DNA of 64,000 bases, taken from the IMG/VR virus record IMGVR_UViG_3300047550_002723, positions 1 to 64,000 of that record, one strand, 5' to 3'. Shown here piece by piece: positions 1 to 8,160 of this stretch. Source of the stretch: a virus. The notes under the pieces are model-generated. The model did not search any database, was not told the DNA's origin, and saw only the letters and a program-made list of their open reading frames with translations. The stretch's first letter is position 1; each line of letters opens with the position of its first letter. The translations under genes were made by a program, and so were the position numbers.

Positions 1-2
1 CA

Positions 3-1514
3 TATTCTCAGTATATGCAAAATAGTTCTATGGGAGAGCAAGAAAAAGCGGAAGTAAGAGCAAAACTTTTTGGTAAAGAAGGTGGTGGAATGCAAGCAGA
101 AGACTTTACTAATTACATGAAAGACTCTGCTTCTAATGCAGTTTCAAAAGCACTCTATAAAGTTTTCTTGGAAAAAAATGAAGAAGTGGTTGACTTAAAT
201 CAACTCAAATATGGATTGGAAGAAAAAGTAAATGATACTTCTGAAGGAAAAAAATATAAAGTAAGAGTTACTGATCGTAAAAGTAACGTTACATATGTGA
301 GATATGCAACAAGACAGAAAATTAGTGAACTCAGAGCAAAAGGTCTCGAAGTTGAAATGACCGAATATGGAACTCCATATGAAGGTGAAAGAACAAAAGG
401 TGAAAAAACTGCTGAAGTTTTAGGTAACAGAGCAAAAAAAGATTATGATGGTGATGGTAAAGTAGAAAGTGGTGCTAAAGAGTATCGTGGTTCAGTTCAT
501 AACGCCATTCAACGCAAGAAAGGTGGAGTTGCTGATGGTAAAGATACCTCAAGCGTAAAAGAGAGTTTTTTAGGTGAGGTAGCGGCAACTGCAAATTTGC
601 CACAGACTGACGCTTCTCAACAAGTAAATCCCGATTCAAATTCTGCTCAGATTGATTTTACTACTAAAAGAAATAAAATAGTTGTAAATCCTACCGATAA
701 CTCACAAACAAAATTAATGGCACATCACGAAATGGATGGTGATGTAATTGTTGAAAATGGTTATTCTAAGTTCCTTAAAAAAGTTCATGCTCTTCAAGAA
801 AAAGCAGAAAGTGAGCAACAGCAAAAACTGTTTGGTCTTGCCCTTTCAGTTAAGAGGGGGAAAACACCAAGATCTGAAGTAAGTGCTGAAGTTCTTAAAA
901 TCGTTGATACGATGAGTGAGAAAAAAATTCGTGATTTTGCTAAGACTAAGCATGAAGGAATTCCTAAACAGAAAGTTCAGAAAGAAGAAACTGAGTGTGG
1001 TTCTGAGAAAGAAAATAAAGTAGATCGTCGTCCTCTTGAAACTGCAATTAATCTTGCAAAAAATAAAGCAAGAGCAATGGGTGCTAAAAATCCACTAGTA
1101 ATGGTTACTTCTGAACAAGCAAGTCCTGCACTTCCCGGAGAAAATAGACCTGGATCTCCAAAGGCACCCGGTGGTCGCCCTCATCTTCCTGGAGAAAAGC
1201 AAACTCCTCTTCCAAAAAAATCTACCAAATTGGAATTGGCATCATATGAACCAGAAGGTAAAGTTATTGATGAGAGAAGAAGAGAAGAAAAAGGAACTCC
1301 AAGGAAACCACGTGATCGAGCATTTGAGATAGTTGCTCAATCTATGGGAACTGGTAGAGCAGGAGTTCAACCTAGAGGAAAGAAAAAAGTTCCTGGCGAA
1401 AAACCACCTGCTGCGGGACAATATGGTGCTCCAGAATCTCCTGCACAAAAAGTAGCAAAACGTCGTGCTGCTGCTCAAAGGGCACAGGACAATATGAGTT
1501 CAAGATTTGATTGA
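3..1514 (+). CDS. Virion structural protein, 5' end missing
   Basis: The reading frame is open from the window edge, so the true start lies upstream; the first ATG inside is at 15. The visible part is about 500 residues, highly charged and probably poorly ordered, with Lys/Glu-rich and Pro/Gly-rich stretches in the last third. Near residue 150 there is a DYDGDGKVES segment that looks like a calcium-binding loop, followed by RGSVHNAIQRKKGG. As I recall, this combination recurs in structural proteins of T4-like cyanophages. The role as virion protein is inferred from that module and from the structural-looking genes that follow. Confidence 0.6.
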   Translation, partial: YSQYMQNSSMGEQEKAEVRAKLFGKEGGGMQAEDFTNYMKDSASNAVSKALYKVFLEKNEEVVDLNQLKYGLEEKVNDTSEGKKYKVRVTDRKSNVTYVRYATRQKISELRAKGLEVEMTEYGTPYEGERTKGEKTAEVLGNRAKKDYDGDGKVESGAKEYRGSVHNAIQRKKGGVADGKDTSSVKESFLGEVAATANLPQTDASQQVNPDSNSAQIDFTTKRNKIVVNPTDNSQTKLMAHHEMDGDVIVENGYSKFLKKVHALQEKAESEQQQKLFGLALSVKRGKTPRSEVSAEVLKIVDTMSEKKIRDFAKTKHEGIPKQKVQKEETECGSEKENKVDRRPLETAINLAKNKARAMGAKNPLVMVTSEQASPALPGENRPGSPKAPGGRPHLPGEKQTPLPKKSTKLELASYEPEGKVIDERRREEKGTPRKPRDRAFEIVAQSMGTGRAGVQPRGKKKVPGEKPPAAGQYGAPESPAQKVAKRRAAAQRAQDNMSSRFD

Positions 1515-1516
1515 TT

Positions 1517-1524
1517 AATAAATA
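1517..1524 (+). promoter_or_regulatory. Late promoter match (AATAAATA)
   Basis: The octamer AATAAATA fits the NATAAATA late motif of T4-like cyanophages. It lies 29 bases before the ATG at 1554, directly after the stop of the preceding structural gene. Confidence 0.5.
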
Positions 1525-1553
1525 GGACAGGATACTCTCATACGGAGGACATT

Positions 1554-1727
1554 ATGGGTGCAGTAGTCGCAGTAGTAAAACCAATTCTGATTCAAATTGC
1601 AACACATCCAGCAGTTAAAAATTTAGTTCTTGATCTGCTTGCAAAGTATGTCAAGTCAACCGATAATAGCATTGATGATGTTGTTTATCAATTAGTTAAG
1701 GAAAATTTATTTAAACCTCAAGCATGA
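1554..1727 (+). CDS. Small protein of unknown function (57 aa)
   Basis: A good ribosome site, CGGAGGA at 1542-1548, precedes the ATG at 1554. The 57-residue product starts with a hydrophobic stretch (AVVAVVKPILIQIA) and ends in an amphipathic helix. Its stop overlaps the next ATG as ATGA, so the two are translationally coupled. I do not recognise a family. Its position downstream of a late promoter suggests a late membrane-associated or virion accessory protein. Confidence 0.65.
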   Translation: MGAVVAVVKPILIQIATHPAVKNLVLDLLAKYVKSTDNSIDDVVYQLVKENLFKPQA

Positions 1728-1888
1728 TTACTTGCTTTTTAACTAATTGGGGAGTAACTATTACTCTTGGTTTATTATTAACTGCCTCAGAATGGTTAGC
1801 AAAAACAAAAAAAATTGAAGAAAATGGTTTATTAGATTTAATCAATCATTTTTTAAAAACACTCCTACATAAAAGAGACCAAAAGTAA
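1724..1888 (+). CDS. Small membrane protein (54 aa)
   Basis: The start overlaps the stop of the upstream gene by four bases (ATGA). The 54-residue product has one hydrophobic segment near residues 8-25 (WGVTITLGLLLTASEW), followed by a charged tail. It ends inside the strong terminator at 1872. Function unknown; the pairing with the 57-residue gene suggests they work together. Confidence 0.6.
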   Translation: MITCFLTNWGVTITLGLLLTASEWLAKTKKIEENGLLDLINHFLKTLLHKRDQK

Positions 1889-1903
1889 AGGTCTCTTTTT
1901 TTT
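1872..1903 (+). terminator. Rho-independent terminator
   Basis: The arms AAAGAGACC (1872-1880) and GGTCTCTTT (1890-1898) pair perfectly and are followed by a T-tract. It closes the two-gene unit of small proteins. Confidence 0.85.
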
Positions 1904-1910
1904 ATAAATA
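1903..1910 (+). promoter_or_regulatory. Late promoter (TATAAATA)
   Basis: A perfect T4-type late box directly behind the terminator, 31 bases before the ATG at 1942. It should drive the structural gene that follows. Confidence 0.8.
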
Positions 1911-1941
1911 TCTTTAGAAAAGAATTCATAGGTAAGAAAAC

Positions 1942-2505
1942 ATGTCTCTTTGGGGCAATAAAGATTCTTTAAGCAATCTAACTGGAACTATAACAATTAA
2001 TCTTGCTACAAAAACAGTAACTGGAAGTGGAACGACTTTCGCAACTGCCGGAATTTCAACAGGTGATATTCTTGTAATTGGTGTTGGTGCTACTTACGGT
2101 CAAGCAGTTATTAGTGGAGTAACTTCTGCTACCCAATTGTCTATCGGATCTACTCAATTTATTATTGGAATAGGAACTGTAGGTTTTGGAGCAACTGTGG
2201 GAGTTGCCTATACAGTAACACAAAAACCAAAATACACTCTTGAAGACGGGCAATTCTTCGCACCCGATGTAAAGGCAAATAGATTTTCTACAGTTGTTGG
2301 TGTAGATACCACTGAAGTTGGTATTGCTCGCACAACAACTGTTGGTGGAAAAGCGGGTGCTTATGGAGTATCTCATGCCGGATGGGTTGGTATCGTCACA
2401 TATGTTGATAATCACGGAAACTTCAGAGTTAAATCAGAAACTCTTGTTGCTGGAAGTATGATTACCAGCGATGCAGACGATGACTCAAGATTCCCAGATT
2501 CCTGA
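1942..2505 (+). CDS. Virion structural protein (187 aa)
   Basis: The 187-residue protein begins MSLWGNKDS and is rich in Gly, Thr, Val and Ile in alternating patterns, suggesting a beta-sandwich. It has no Cys and no membrane segment. Proteins with this MxLWGNxD opening are, as I recall, conserved virion components of T4-like cyanophages. It has its own late promoter at 1903, which fits a structural role. I cannot assign it to a particular T4 gene product. Confidence 0.65.
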   Translation: MSLWGNKDSLSNLTGTITINLATKTVTGSGTTFATAGISTGDILVIGVGATYGQAVISGVTSATQLSIGSTQFIIGIGTVGFGATVGVAYTVTQKPKYTLEDGQFFAPDVKANRFSTVVGVDTTEVGIARTTTVGGKAGAYGVSHAGWVGIVTYVDNHGNFRVKSETLVAGSMITSDADDDSRFPDS

Positions 2506-2514
2506 TAATATGGT

Positions 2515-2886
2515 ATGAAATTTGATGAGTTGAATGAAGATAATTATTTACTATTCGCAATAAAATTTTATGATAATCCTCAATCAGTTACGTTTGAGGA
2601 TTTTGAATCTGATTTGAAAAGAATTAAGTATATAAAAAGATTATTAAAAAGATATAAAAATACTGGTGAGTTGAAAATTCATCTGATATTAAATCATTTA
2701 ACAGTTTTATTTAATGTTTTTAATGATGCCACTGTTCCATTATTATTTTATAATTTGGATGAAGATTTGTGGTCTTATATAAAAAGTTTTTTAATATTTT
2801 TGAATAGAATACCAGAATATCCAAAAACTTCAATAAATGATATTCCTGAAGATAAAGAATGTCTAAAGCAATTGCAATCAATTTAA
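2515..2886 (+). CDS. Conserved cyanophage protein of unknown function (123 aa)
   Basis: A mostly helical, Leu/Ile/Tyr-rich protein of 123 residues. A central segment, TGELKIHLILNHLTVLFNVF, carries a hydrophobic helix. It sits ten bases after the structural gene and its stop codon overlaps the next start as TAATG. I have seen similar proteins in cyanophage structural regions but know no function. Confidence 0.6.
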   Translation: MKFDELNEDNYLLFAIKFYDNPQSVTFEDFESDLKRIKYIKRLLKRYKNTGELKIHLILNHLTVLFNVFNDATVPLLFYNLDEDLWSYIKSFLIFLNRIPEYPKTSINDIPEDKECLKQLQSI

Positions 2887-3101
2887 TGGAAAGCAAAATA
2901 AATAGAATTATTGATATCATTCATTCTCTTAAGGAGGAAGGTATGGTAACTGGTACTCCTACTAATAATATTTCGAGTGGAAATATTGCAAAGTATGATC
3001 CAGTGATGGGATTTACCAGAAGAAAAGTTCCAACAATTATAGGGAAAGGTAAGTTTCCTGGTTCTAGAACACGTTGGAAAAACACTAATATTCACAATTA
3101 G
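2886..3101 (+). CDS. Small basic protein (71 aa)
   Basis: I place the start at the ATG overlapping the preceding stop (TAATG at 2884-2888); an in-frame ATG at 2859 would add nine residues inside the neighbour. The product begins with an amphipathic helix (MESKINRIIDIIHSLKEEG) and has a basic, Gly-rich tail ending in GKGKFPGSRTRWKN. The helix followed by a basic tail resembles short cyanophage proteins whose role I do not know. Confidence 0.55.
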   Translation: MESKINRIIDIIHSLKEEGMVTGTPTNNISSGNIAKYDPVMGFTRRKVPTIIGKGKFPGSRTRWKNTNIHN

Positions 3102-3105
3102 AACA

Positions 3106-3528
3106 ATGTTCCAACAATCATCTACCGAAACAAAGATAGCATTACTCGAAGAGCGCATTAATGTTTATGAGCAGATGATGGAACGCATTGATACAGCAAT
3201 TCAAAAGATTGGAGAGACAAGTCAAAATATCAGTCAAATGCTTGCTATTCATAATGAAAAGATTGAACAATGTAATCGTACAGATAGTATAATTGTAACA
3301 ATGATTGAAGATATAAAAAAATCTTCAAAAGAACAACACGATCAAATAAGTGAAAAGTTAGGTGAAAGAATAGAAAAAGTAGAAGAAAAAGTAGAAAGTA
3401 TTTCAAAATTTAGATGGCAAGTATTAGGTGGTTTAGCAGTAGTTGCTATCTTTATTAAATTTGCCCCACCAGCATTTAATCTCTTGACACCCCGCACTTC
3501 TCCTGTTACAGTAGAAAGACTGAAATAA
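3106..3528 (+). CDS. Coiled-coil protein with C-terminal membrane anchor (140 aa)
   Basis: Residues 8-103 form a long heptad-patterned coiled coil (for example KIALLEERINVYEQMMERID). They are followed by one hydrophobic segment (WQVLGGLAVVAIFIKFAPPA) and a short Pro-rich tail. This is a tail-anchored rod, probably oligomeric. Similar coiled-coil plus membrane proteins occur in many phages near lysis or structural genes, but this one lies between virion genes and the primase. No function is assigned. Confidence 0.6.
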   Translation: MFQQSSTETKIALLEERINVYEQMMERIDTAIQKIGETSQNISQMLAIHNEKIEQCNRTDSIIVTMIEDIKKSSKEQHDQISEKLGERIEKVEEKVESISKFRWQVLGGLAVVAIFIKFAPPAFNLLTPRTSPVTVERLK

Positions 3529-3539
3529 GCACTCTCATA

Positions 3540-4511
3540 ATGGATTTGGTTGATTCCAAGTATATTGGACTAGTTTCATCACGTCTACAAAAATTTAAGA
3601 GGGTTAAAACGGATCTCTACAACTTCCGCTGCCCTCTTTGTGGTGATTCTAAACGTAACAAAAGTAAAACTAGGGGTTACTTATATTCTGTAAAAAGTAA
3701 CACCAACTTTAAGTGTCATAATTGTGGTGCAAGCATGTCTTTCAATAACTTCTTGAAGGAGTTAGATTCTATGCTTCATAAGCAATACACACTTGAGAAG
3801 TTTAAGGAAGGACACACTGGTAAAAACTTTGTGGTTGAAGAACCAAAGTTTGAGTTTTCTAAACCCATCTTCAAAAAAAAACTAGACTTACCAAAGGCAT
3901 CAGAGAATCCTGCATCCAGAGAGTATCTGGAAAAACGAAAATTAGATCCTGAAAAGTTTTATTATGCTGATAAATTCAGAGAGTGGGTGAATACTCAAAA
4001 ACATACTTTCAACACTATTGGTAGGGATGAGAGTCGCATTATTATACCAATGTATGATAGTGAGAATAATCTTATCGGTTTTCAGGGAAGAGCATTAGGT
4101 ACTAACCTTGTTAAATATATCACTGTGATGCTTTCTGATGACGCACCAAAAATCTATGGGATGGAGAAGATTGATTCTACGAAACCCATTTACATCGTTG
4201 AAGGACCCTTCGACTCCACGTTTATACAAAATGCTGTTGCTATGTGTGGGTCCGACCTTGATATTAGGTCGTTTGGTTGGTGCGATTATATTTACGTTTT
4301 TGATAACGAACCACGTAATCGAGAAATCGTCAACAGAATATCAAAAATCATCGACAGAGGTGACAAAGTAGTGATTTGGCCAGCAACTATTCATCACAAG
4401 GACATTAATGATTGTGTGCTCGCTGGACTTAATGTTATGGATGTGTTAAAATCAAATATCTACTCTGGTTTAGAAGCAAAAATCAAATTTAACAATTGGA
4501 AGAGAATATGA
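3540..4511 (+). CDS. gp61: DNA primase, T4 gp61-like
   Basis: The 323-residue protein matches T4 gp61 in size (342 aa) and layout. A zinc ribbon lies at about residues 31-61 (CPLCG ... CHNCG). A TOPRIM-type core follows, with the acidic motif IVEGPFDSTF near residue 220 and DNEPRN near residue 259. Gp61 makes pentaribonucleotide primers with the gp41 helicase at the T4-type replication fork. The stop overlaps the nrdA start by ATGA, so priming and nucleotide supply are coupled in one transcript. Confidence 0.88.
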   Translation: MDLVDSKYIGLVSSRLQKFKRVKTDLYNFRCPLCGDSKRNKSKTRGYLYSVKSNTNFKCHNCGASMSFNNFLKELDSMLHKQYTLEKFKEGHTGKNFVVEEPKFEFSKPIFKKKLDLPKASENPASREYLEKRKLDPEKFYYADKFREWVNTQKHTFNTIGRDESRIIIPMYDSENNLIGFQGRALGTNLVKYITVMLSDDAPKIYGMEKIDSTKPIYIVEGPFDSTFIQNAVAMCGSDLDIRSFGWCDYIYVFDNEPRNREIVNRISKIIDRGDKVVIWPATIHHKDINDCVLAGLNVMDVLKSNIYSGLEAKIKFNNWKRI

Positions 4512-6808
4512 GTAACGGAACAAAAGTCGTTAAAAGAAATGGTGCCACTGAGGTATTGGAGTTGAATAAACTTCATGTAATGGTAGAAGAGGCATGTAAG
4601 GATCTTGCAGGGGTCTCTGCAAGTCAAGTTGAGATGCAATCTGGTATTCAATTTTATGATGGTATTACCACTGCAGAGATTCAGGAAATTTTGATTCGCT
4701 CTGCTTCTGATCTAATTGATCTGGATCATCCTAACTATCAGTTTGTTGCAGCTCGTTTGCTGTTGTTTGCTCTTCGAAAACAATTGTTTGGTCGTATACA
4801 TGAATGTCCTACCGTAAAACAGCATGTAGAACGTTGTGTGGGTAGAGGTGTTTATGACCCAGAGATTCTGTCGATGTATTCCCATGAAGAGTTTGAAAAA
4901 CTTCAGTCGTTCATTGATCATAGTCGTGACTATTTGTTCACTTATGCAGGTCTACGTCAGGTCGTTGATAAGTACCTCGTGCAGGACAGAAGTTCTGGGG
5001 CACTTTATGAAACGCCACAGTTTATGTACCTTTTGATTGCAGCAACCATCTTTTCCAAGTATCCAAAAGAAACACGTCTAGATTACGTTAAGAGGTATTA
5101 TGACGCAATCAGCAAGCACAAAATCAACATTCCAACACCAATCATGGCAGGTGTTAGAACCCCACTTCGCCAATATGCAAGTTGCGTTCTTGTTGATGTT
5201 GATGACACCTTGCCTAGTATCGAGTCAAGTGATTCTGCAATTTTTAGGTATGTTGCTCAAAGAGCAGGAATTGGTATCAACGCAGGTCGAATCCGTGGGA
5301 TCAACAGTAAAATCAGAGGTGGAGAAGTTCAGCACACTGGCGTTATTCCATTTCTCAAAAAGTTTGAGGCAACTGTCAGAAGTTGCACTCAAAATGGCAT
5401 CAGAGGTGGATCAGCAACTGTCCACTTCCCAATCTGGCACCAAGAAATAGAAGATATTCTTGTATTAAAAAATAACAAAGGAACCGAAGATAATCGTGTT
5501 CGTAAGTTAGACTATAGTATCCAAATCTCTAAACTCTTCTATGAACGATTTATCCGCAACGAAGAGATCTCACTCTTCTCTCCACACAACGTTCCTGGTT
5601 TGTATGATGCTTTTGGTCTTGATGGATTTGATGAGTTATACAATGCTTACGAACGAGATGAGTCTATTCCAAGGAAAACTATTGGCGGTCAAGAACTATT
5701 TCTTTCACTCCTGAAAGAAAGAGCAGAGACTGGTCGTATTTACATTATGAATATTGACCACTGCAACTCTCATTCATCATTTGTTGATAAAGTTGAGATG
5801 AGCAATCTGTGTCAGGAAATTACCCTGCCCACCAAACCTCTTCAACACATTGATGATACTGATGGTGAAATTGCTCTTTGCATTCTTTCTGCTATTAATG
5901 TTGGTAAAATCAGGGATCTTGAGGATCTTCAAGTTCTTTGCGATCTTGCTGTTAGGAGTCTTGATGAACTTATTGATTTTCAAGGATATCCCGTCAGAGC
6001 AGCAGAAATCGCCACCAAGGCACGTCGTTCTCTGGGTGTAGGTTTTATTGGTTTGGCACATTATCTTGCCAAGCACGGCGAGCATTATGATGACCCTGGT
6101 GCTTGGAAACTAGTCCACGATTTGACAGAAGCATTCCAGTATTACCTAATTCAAGCAACTGTTAATCTTGCAAAAGAAAAAGGTGCGTGTGAATACTCAC
6201 ATCGCACTAAGTATGGGCAAGGTATTCTACCAATTGATACATACAAGAAGGATGTGGATGAAATCGTTCCAAACGAACTGAAGTATGATTGGGAAGGTCT
6301 TAGAGCACAGGTTAAGCAGTATGGGGTTAGAAACTCAACACTGTCCGCACAGATGCCATCGGAGAGCAGTTCCGTTGTGTCAAATGCAACAAATGGAATC
6401 GAACCACCTCGCGGATACTTGTCCATTAAGAAATCGAAGAAAGGACCACTTAAGCAGATTGTTCCTCAGTATCAAACACTTAAGAACAATTATACGCTGC
6501 TGTGGGATATGCCTAGCAATCGTGGTTATATTCATATTGTTGCTGTTATGCAAAAATTCTTCGATCAAGCGATTTCTGGAAACTGGTCGTATAATCCAGA
6601 GAATTATGCCGATAATGAAGTTCCTACTTCAATAATGGCACAAGATCTTTTGACTACATATAAGTACGGCTGGAAAACCAGTTATTACCAAAACACTTAT
6701 GATAACAAGTCTGATGAGGTAAGTGAAGATAAAATCCAAAAGTTGGATTCGTTAATTGATGAAATTCTAGAACTAGGAGAAGAGGATTGTGAGTCTTGTA
6801 AGATTTAA
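4508..6808 (+). CDS. nrdA: Ribonucleoside-diphosphate reductase, class Ia large subunit
   Basis: At 766 residues this is full length. An ATP-cone lies at residues 8-95. The catalytic set is complete: the Cys in YASCVLVD, the NLCQE triad (Asn, Cys, Glu), the Cys in IALCILSAIN, the radical-transfer Tyr pair in KTSYYQNTYD, and a C-terminal CESC redox tail. It reduces ribonucleotides to deoxyribonucleotides for phage DNA synthesis, with NrdB. I chose the ATG at 4508, which overlaps the primase stop, over an in-frame TTG at 4496. The tail spacing CxxC is shorter than the CxxxxC of E. coli. Confidence 0.95.
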   Translation: MSNGTKVVKRNGATEVLELNKLHVMVEEACKDLAGVSASQVEMQSGIQFYDGITTAEIQEILIRSASDLIDLDHPNYQFVAARLLLFALRKQLFGRIHECPTVKQHVERCVGRGVYDPEILSMYSHEEFEKLQSFIDHSRDYLFTYAGLRQVVDKYLVQDRSSGALYETPQFMYLLIAATIFSKYPKETRLDYVKRYYDAISKHKINIPTPIMAGVRTPLRQYASCVLVDVDDTLPSIESSDSAIFRYVAQRAGIGINAGRIRGINSKIRGGEVQHTGVIPFLKKFEATVRSCTQNGIRGGSATVHFPIWHQEIEDILVLKNNKGTEDNRVRKLDYSIQISKLFYERFIRNEEISLFSPHNVPGLYDAFGLDGFDELYNAYERDESIPRKTIGGQELFLSLLKERAETGRIYIMNIDHCNSHSSFVDKVEMSNLCQEITLPTKPLQHIDDTDGEIALCILSAINVGKIRDLEDLQVLCDLAVRSLDELIDFQGYPVRAAEIATKARRSLGVGFIGLAHYLAKHGEHYDDPGAWKLVHDLTEAFQYYLIQATVNLAKEKGACEYSHRTKYGQGILPIDTYKKDVDEIVPNELKYDWEGLRAQVKQYGVRNSTLSAQMPSESSSVVSNATNGIEPPRGYLSIKKSKKGPLKQIVPQYQTLKNNYTLLWDMPSNRGYIHIVAVMQKFFDQAISGNWSYNPENYADNEVPTSIMAQDLLTTYKYGWKTSYYQNTYDNKSDEVSEDKIQKLDSLIDEILELGEEDCESCKI

Positions 6809-6830
6809 AACTAACGCACAGGAGAAACCA

Positions 6831-7973
6831 ATGGTCGAATCAATGACCGTTTTTAATTCTCAAGAAGTAGACACCAAAAAGCAACCAATGTTTTTTGGCC
6901 AACCACTAGGAATTCAAAGATATGATTCTTACAAATATCCAATCTTCGATAAATTAACAACACAGCAATTAGGTTATTTCTGGAGACCAGAAGAGGTATC
7001 TCTTCAAAAAGATCGTAGCGATTACCATATGCTACGCCCAGAACAAAAACACATCTTCACCAGTAACCTGAAGTATCAGGTGATGCTGGATTCTGTTCAA
7101 GGTCGTGGACCTGGTATGGCGTTCGCGCCCTATTGCTCACTCCCTGAACTGGAAGCGTGTATGAAGGTATGGGAATTTATGGAGATGATCCATTCCCGTT
7201 CATACACTTATATCATCAAGAACGTTTATTCAGACCCATCTGAAGTGTTTGATACTATCTTAAAAGAAGATCGTATCATGGAGCGAGCAGTGAGTGTGAC
7301 TCAAGCATATAATGATTTTATCAATAGTGCTCATCGCTATGACAATTCTGACGAATGGGCTCATGCATTAGAACAAGTACCATACGCACAAGAGGCAAGG
7401 TATGAACTCAAACGCAAACTCTTTAGAGCAGTTGCAAATGTTAATATTCTTGAAGGTATTCGCTTTTATGTCAGTTTCGCTTGCAGTTTTGCATTTGGCG
7501 AACTCAAACTTATGGAAGGAAGTGCAAAAATCATCTCATTGATTGCTCGTGATGAAAATCAGCATCTGGTTATCACACAGAACATTCTGAATAAGTGGAA
7601 AGAAGGTGATGATCCAGAAATGGCACGTATCGCCAAAGAGGAAGAGCAATGGTTCTATAAGACCTTTGAGAATGCAGTAAATCAAGAAAAACTTTGGGCA
7701 GAGTATCTGTTCAAGGATGGTTCGATGATTGGTCTAAATGACAAACTGCTACAACAGTATGTTGAATGGATTGCAAACCGTAGAATGAAAGCAATTGGAC
7801 TCAAACCACTTTATGATATTTCAGCAAAAAATAATCCTCTTCCCTGGACAGAGCATTGGATTTCTTCGAAAGGTCTTCAAGTTGCCCCACAAGAAACTGA
7901 AGTTGAATCATATATCGTAGGAGGAATCAAACAGGATGTTACCAAAGATACTTTCTCAGGATTCCAACTATGA
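6831..7973 (+). CDS. nrdB: Ribonucleoside-diphosphate reductase, class Ia small subunit
   Basis: The 380-residue protein closely follows E. coli NrdB. The first Asp ligand lies in the DRSDYHML region, then Glu, His and the radical Tyr in EMIHSRSYTY, and Glu/His in RDENQHLVIT. All di-iron ligands and the tyrosyl radical site are present, so an active class Ia enzyme is expected. I chose the ATG at 6831, preceded by AGGAGA; a GTG at 6789 inside the nrdA end is less likely. No glutaredoxin gene follows directly. Confidence 0.95.
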   Translation: MVESMTVFNSQEVDTKKQPMFFGQPLGIQRYDSYKYPIFDKLTTQQLGYFWRPEEVSLQKDRSDYHMLRPEQKHIFTSNLKYQVMLDSVQGRGPGMAFAPYCSLPELEACMKVWEFMEMIHSRSYTYIIKNVYSDPSEVFDTILKEDRIMERAVSVTQAYNDFINSAHRYDNSDEWAHALEQVPYAQEARYELKRKLFRAVANVNILEGIRFYVSFACSFAFGELKLMEGSAKIISLIARDENQHLVITQNILNKWKEGDDPEMARIAKEEEQWFYKTFENAVNQEKLWAEYLFKDGSMIGLNDKLLQQYVEWIANRRMKAIGLKPLYDISAKNNPLPWTEHWISSKGLQVAPQETEVESYIVGGIKQDVTKDTFSGFQL

Positions 7974-8082
7974 TGAATGGTGCGAACAGGAAATTCTGAA
8001 TGCATATCAAGAAGCAGCAGAATCTGACGAGTTTCTGTTTGGTGATTACGATTTTAAGAAAGAATGGTTAGAGGGTCGTTAA
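7936..8082 (+). CDS. Small acidic protein overlapping nrdB end (48 aa)
   Basis: In a different frame from nrdB, an ATG at 7936 opens a 48-residue frame ending at 8082. The product is acidic and aromatic (for example YDEWCEQEILNAYQEAAES). The frame ends inside the terminator stem, as phage genes often do. The overlap with nrdB is 38 bases and I see no strong ribosome site, so the exact start is open. Function unknown. Confidence 0.5.
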   Translation: MLPKILSQDSNYDEWCEQEILNAYQEAAESDEFLFGDYDFKKEWLEGR

Positions 8083-8096
8083 GACCCTCTTTTTTT
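8070..8096 (+). terminator. Rho-independent terminator after nrd genes
   Basis: The arms AGAGGGTC (8070-8077) and GACCCTCT (8083-8090) flank a five-base loop, and six Ts follow. It ends the primase-nrdA-nrdB transcript. Confidence 0.88.
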
Positions 8097-8133
8097 ATAA
8101 ATAAAATTATAAAAACATATGTTTTTATAAATA
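8096..8133 (+). promoter_or_regulatory. Tandem late promoters in a 30-bp direct repeat
   Basis: Two perfect TATAAATA boxes lie at 8096-8103 and 8126-8133, exactly 30 bases apart. Each is followed by the same AAATTATA context, so a 30-bp unit has been duplicated. The second box is 27 bases before the ATG at 8161. They share no other candidate target and should drive the 633-residue protein strongly at late times. Confidence 0.75.
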
Positions 8134-8160
8134 AAATTATAGAAAAAACAAAAAGAAAAA

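Noticed and set aside
5100-5450. Out-of-frame open frames inside nrdA, nrdB, psbA and the fibre genes on both strands
   Set aside because: They overlap strongly conserved genes completely and have low-complexity or shadow-like composition.
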